A DNA stretch of 56,000 nucleotides. It comes from Leptospira vanthielii serovar Holland str. Waz Holland = ATCC 700522. Its GTDB lineage: Bacteria > Spirochaetota > Leptospiria > Leptospirales > Leptospiraceae. The stretch lies in contig NZ_AOGY02000013.1 in the NCBI RefSeq assembly GCF_000332455.1, positions 1 through 56,000 of the forward strand. Reading direction: 5' to 3'. Position 1 is the first letter of the stretch. Each line of letters begins with the position of its first letter. Under the pieces are notes generated by a model that saw only the letters and a program-made list of their open reading frames with translations, made no database searches and had not been told where the DNA came from. Positions 53,973 through 56,000 of the stretch are shown piece by piece. The position numbers were made by a program, and so were the translations under genes.

Positions 53973-54704
53973 CTAATTTTCCTCTAACACCTTAGCGAGT
54001 CCAAATCCCGCGATAGCGGAAAGGAGAGCCGAAGTAGCATTGGAAGACTTTGATTCCTGCAATTCACGCGAGACTTGAGTCAGTCGCATGTGAAGTTGTT
54101 GGGCAACAGATTGTAAATTTTGATATTGATTTTTTAATGTTAGGTGCTGGCTTTGCAAAGTTTGCGTTTGTGAAATTTGATTATTTCGTTCTCCAAGAAG
54201 CGTTGCAACTTGATTTCGAAGCACTCCAATTTCCTCATGTGTAGCTAAAGAATTTTGAAGTTGACCTTTTAATAATGCGTTCTCTTTTTCTAATTGATCC
54301 AATCTACTGATCATTTGCACAAGCTGGTCTTTCAAAGAAACATTTTCGGCTCTCATTCCCTCGTGTTGAACTTGCAGCGAATGAAGGTCGTTTTCTCTAG
54401 TCTCTAATCGCCTCTGTAAAGCAAATAGATCAGAAATTTCTACCCAACCATGCCAAACTTCCATGAATTCTGTGTCCTGGAGCAATTCCAGAGTCGTAAC
54501 CTGCAATACCTTTGCCAATTCTCGTGCATGTTCTGGTTTCAGCACTCGTTCGCCACTAAGTATACGAGAGAGTGCTGCAGGACTCATATTTGCCCTTTCT
54601 GCTAGCTCGGTTTGACTAACACCAATCTTTTCCCGTAACTTGGCAATTTTCAAAGCAAATGCGCCAGGTTCCAGGTTTTCTTTTTTGTCATCGATCTCTT
54701 TCAT
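53973..54704 (-). CDS. XRE-type HTH protein with long coiled coil
   Basis: I choose the ATG at 54704 (243 aa); a TTG at 54740 is also in frame. The HTH domain (IAKLREKIGVSQTELAERAN, then SPAALSRILSGERVLKPEHA) is followed by a linker with WHGWVEISDLF and a coiled coil of about 125 residues (heptads in QLEKENALLKGQLQNS). A hydrophobic, Gly-containing end follows (SALLSAIAGFGLAKVLEEN). The coiled coil and terminal hydrophobic patch suggest a regulator that also assembles or touches the membrane. It is well placed to regulate the restriction/defence operon, and an ImmA/IrrE-type peptidase, a family known to cleave XRE repressors, is encoded 4 kb downstream. Confidence 0.76.
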   Translation of the reverse strand: MKEIDDKKENLEPGAFALKIAKLREKIGVSQTELAERANMSPAALSRILSGERVLKPEHARELAKVLQVTTLELLQDTEFMEVWHGWVEISDLFALQRRLETRENDLHSLQVQHEGMRAENVSLKDQLVQMISRLDQLEKENALLKGQLQNSLATHEEIGVLRNQVATLLGERNNQISQTQTLQSQHLTLKNQYQNLQSVAQQLHMRLTQVSRELQESKSSNATSALLSAIAGFGLAKVLEEN

Positions 54705-54830
54705 ATTGTCAAAAATCTCTTTTTCTGAATAAAGAGTCAAGTGACAAAATGAATCATTATAATGTATTTTTGCAATTAATAAAGAGCCAGATCGGAAGAA
54801 CAGTGGATAAGAAGTGTAAAAAGTCCATAG

Positions 54831-55667
54831 TTAAGTTCCAAATAATCCAGGTTGTTTGATAGGATTCGGTCGAAAATCACCAATGATCACAAAGGGATTT
54901 TTAGAAAGATAGTGGTGTTTTAATGTAGTTCCTAAGATGAAATAGTAATCCTTTGTTTTTGCAAAGTCTTCAAAGTATTTCTTTTGAACATCCTGGCAGG
55001 CTTTACTCGTATCCCCTTCGTGTTTTTTGAGAGAATTCCAATAGAGCATTCCAGTTTCCCAGTCTTCAATCATGAGATTGGATTCTTTACCTGTTTCGTC
55101 TTGAAACTTAAATTTAAACTTATAGGGAACCTTATCTACAACTTCAAATTCAGTAATATCATCCAAATCATTGGTTTCAAACAGCGAGCCTTGGCTGTGC
55201 TCAGACTCTAGAGCTTTGATTTTTTTCGGATCCCAAAAGGATTCCGTTTTTTCATAAGTAAAATCTAATATTTTTGTTGGTTTGAAAACGGCAAGGGACG
55301 TGCATTTTTCTCTATCTTTTGCATCTTCTATAAGTTGGGACATATTGGTATAAACATTTTTTAAAACAAAACTTCTTCTTTCGTGCCAAGTATCTTTGTC
55401 AGAGTCAATGTGACCAACTGTTTCAATTTGATTTGGGTCTAAGGGACGGAAGGATTCAGGTCGAAAGTCTTTGGAATTTTTAGTGAGTTCGAGTTCAATC
55501 CAATCGTATTTTGAATATCTTTTGTTAAAATCAATCTTCCGAAAAGGAATCGGATAGATTCGTATCCATTCACCCTCTTCCGTAATTCCCGCTGTGCAAA
55601 CGGTTTCTCCATACTTTGTCGAGATCGCGGGATAAGTTTTTACTAAAATTAGAACCTTTTTTTTCAT
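54831..55667 (-). CDS. Unknown protein paired with DUF488
   Basis: I do not recognise this 278-aa protein with confidence. It begins MKKKVLILVKTYPAISTKYG and has GITEEGEWIRIYPIPFRKID, and it ends FVIIGDFRPNPIKQPGLFGT. The N-terminal part resembles a small nucleotide- or DNA-binding alpha/beta fold, and the central region is beta-rich. It starts one base after the stop of the DUF488 gene, which indicates a tight pair. DUF488 proteins often neighbour such a gene in defence loci. No catalytic motif is seen. Confidence 0.66.
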   Translation of the reverse strand: MKKKVLILVKTYPAISTKYGETVCTAGITEEGEWIRIYPIPFRKIDFNKRYSKYDWIELELTKNSKDFRPESFRPLDPNQIETVGHIDSDKDTWHERRSFVLKNVYTNMSQLIEDAKDREKCTSLAVFKPTKILDFTYEKTESFWDPKKIKALESEHSQGSLFETNDLDDITEFEVVDKVPYKFKFKFQDETGKESNLMIEDWETGMLYWNSLKKHEGDTSKACQDVQKKYFEDFAKTKDYYFILGTTLKHHYLSKNPFVIIGDFRPNPIKQPGLFGT

Positions 55668-55668
55668 T

Positions 55669-56000
55669 CTATAAATGAATTACAGAAGTTGGTTCTTTTA
55701 TTGCATCTAACAAAGCATTTGCTGTATGACTTCTATGACAACATTCCGAATCTGCCTCAAAGCACGTGAGCGCAATTCTCGCGTTTTCTTCATAGATTTT
55801 ATTTAAGGATCTTAGATCTGATTGATTTTCACGGAGGGTGGTTTTTTGGTATTCTAGAAAAAGCTTTTGGTAATCAGACTTAGAATTCAGTTCCTGTCTT
55901 TTACTAGAGACAATCCCGAGTCCCGGAAAATGTATATATTGGATGCCTACGGACTCAACTACCCCTTTCAATTGTTTTTTGGAAAATCCATACTTCATAC
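55669..56000 (-). CDS. DUF488 protein, C-terminal part (start outside window)
   Basis: The open frame reaches the right edge, so the true start lies beyond 56000. The 109 visible residues carry the family's end: QYIHFPGLGIVSSKRQELNS, and the conserved TCFEADSECCHRSHTA with the Cys and His of the DUF488 core. The family function is unknown; many members are found in defence or mobile loci. The stop precedes the partner gene by one base. It follows, by island logic, whatever is upstream, possibly hsdM. Confidence 0.78.
   Translation of the reverse strand, partial: MKYGFSKKQLKGVVESVGIQYIHFPGLGIVSSKRQELNSKSDYQKLFLEYQKTTLRENQSDLRSLNKIYEENARIALTCFEADSECCHRSHTANALLDAIKEPTSVIHL

Noticed and set aside
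54790..54805. AGATCGGAAGA-like sequence resembling a sequencing adapter
   Set aside because: It matches only the first 11 bases and is followed by unrelated native sequence that continues into the neighbouring gene's 3' flank. A chance match is the simplest reading.
52618..55998. Small ORFs near hsdS as a degenerate hsdM
   Set aside because: None of the visible proteins contains the N6-adenine methylase NPPF motif or the FxGxG motif, and the mini-ORFs are too short and have their own repeat relation.
1..56000. CRISPR arrays, tRNA and rRNA genes
   Set aside because: I saw no regularly spaced repeats of about 25-40 bases, no cloverleaf with a CCA end and no rRNA signature sequence while reading both strands. 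A dedicated scan would be needed to exclude a short tRNA gene.

Overview
ORGANISM. The window reads as a chromosomal segment of a Leptospira species, most likely from the saprophytic side of the genus. The DNA is AT-rich. Many genes encode lipoproteins with the loose spirochaete lipobox, one of which carries a Leptospira-type DUF1554 domain. There are several 7TM-DISM-like sensors and two membrane-anchored AraC regulators. This assignment comes from protein style, not from a database match. LAYOUT 0-10.7 kb: the 3' part of an IS30 transposase abuts the 3' remnant of a histidine kinase gene, leaving an orphan REC-AraC response regulator. After it come a lipoprotein, RecQ, a PrpE-like acyl-CoA synthetase, a WG-repeat protein, a 7TM histidine kinase and a membrane-bound AraC regulator. 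LAYOUT 10.7-17.8 kb: a surface-lipoprotein cluster. Two paralogous LamG lipoproteins share the same promoter architecture. A FN3/DUF1554 lipoprotein has a perfect palindrome over its promoter, and a giant NHL/LamG lipoprotein follows. LAYOUT 17.9-22.8 kb: two small envelope genes, a second membrane AraC regulator, then an MFS transporter plus DUF2938 protein divergent from an ArsR-rhodanese regulator, with a 16-bp-arm palindrome between them. LAYOUT 22.8-27.5 kb: a four-gene partner-switch operon (unknown protein, STAS anti-anti-sigma, GHKL kinase, SpoIIE phosphatase). LAYOUT 27.6-42 kb: a hydrolase pair, a tyrosine recombinase, and an operon of di-haem peroxidase, beta-helix-cytochrome c fusion and ankyrin membrane protein behind a perfect FNR-type box. 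Next come a siderophore-interacting flavoprotein, a hybrid histidine kinase and a DEAD-box RNA helicase with an upstream mini-ORF. LAYOUT 42.2-56 kb: a decayed IS110 element with its structured non-coding end marks the edge of a defence island that continues past the window, entirely on the minus strand. In transcription order it holds DUF488 plus partner, an XRE coiled-coil protein, an HNH-like zinc protein, two related mini-ORFs around an 80-aa protein, HsdS, a phosphatase/unknown/unknown/ImmA-like peptidase module, a GHKL ATPase/STAS/PIN nuclease module, and HsdR. No HsdM is visible; it is expected beyond the right edge. HOW THE PARTS WORK TOGETHER. The island looks like a type I restriction operon whose hsdS-hsdR gap and hsdS upstream side have been loaded with accessory modules. 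The strongest candidate for an undescribed system is the GHKL-STAS-PIN triad at 47.2-49.0 kb. It resembles an anti-sigma partner switch whose output is a PIN ribonuclease instead of a sigma factor. The second candidate is the four-gene phosphatase/metallopeptidase module at 49.1-51.3 kb.
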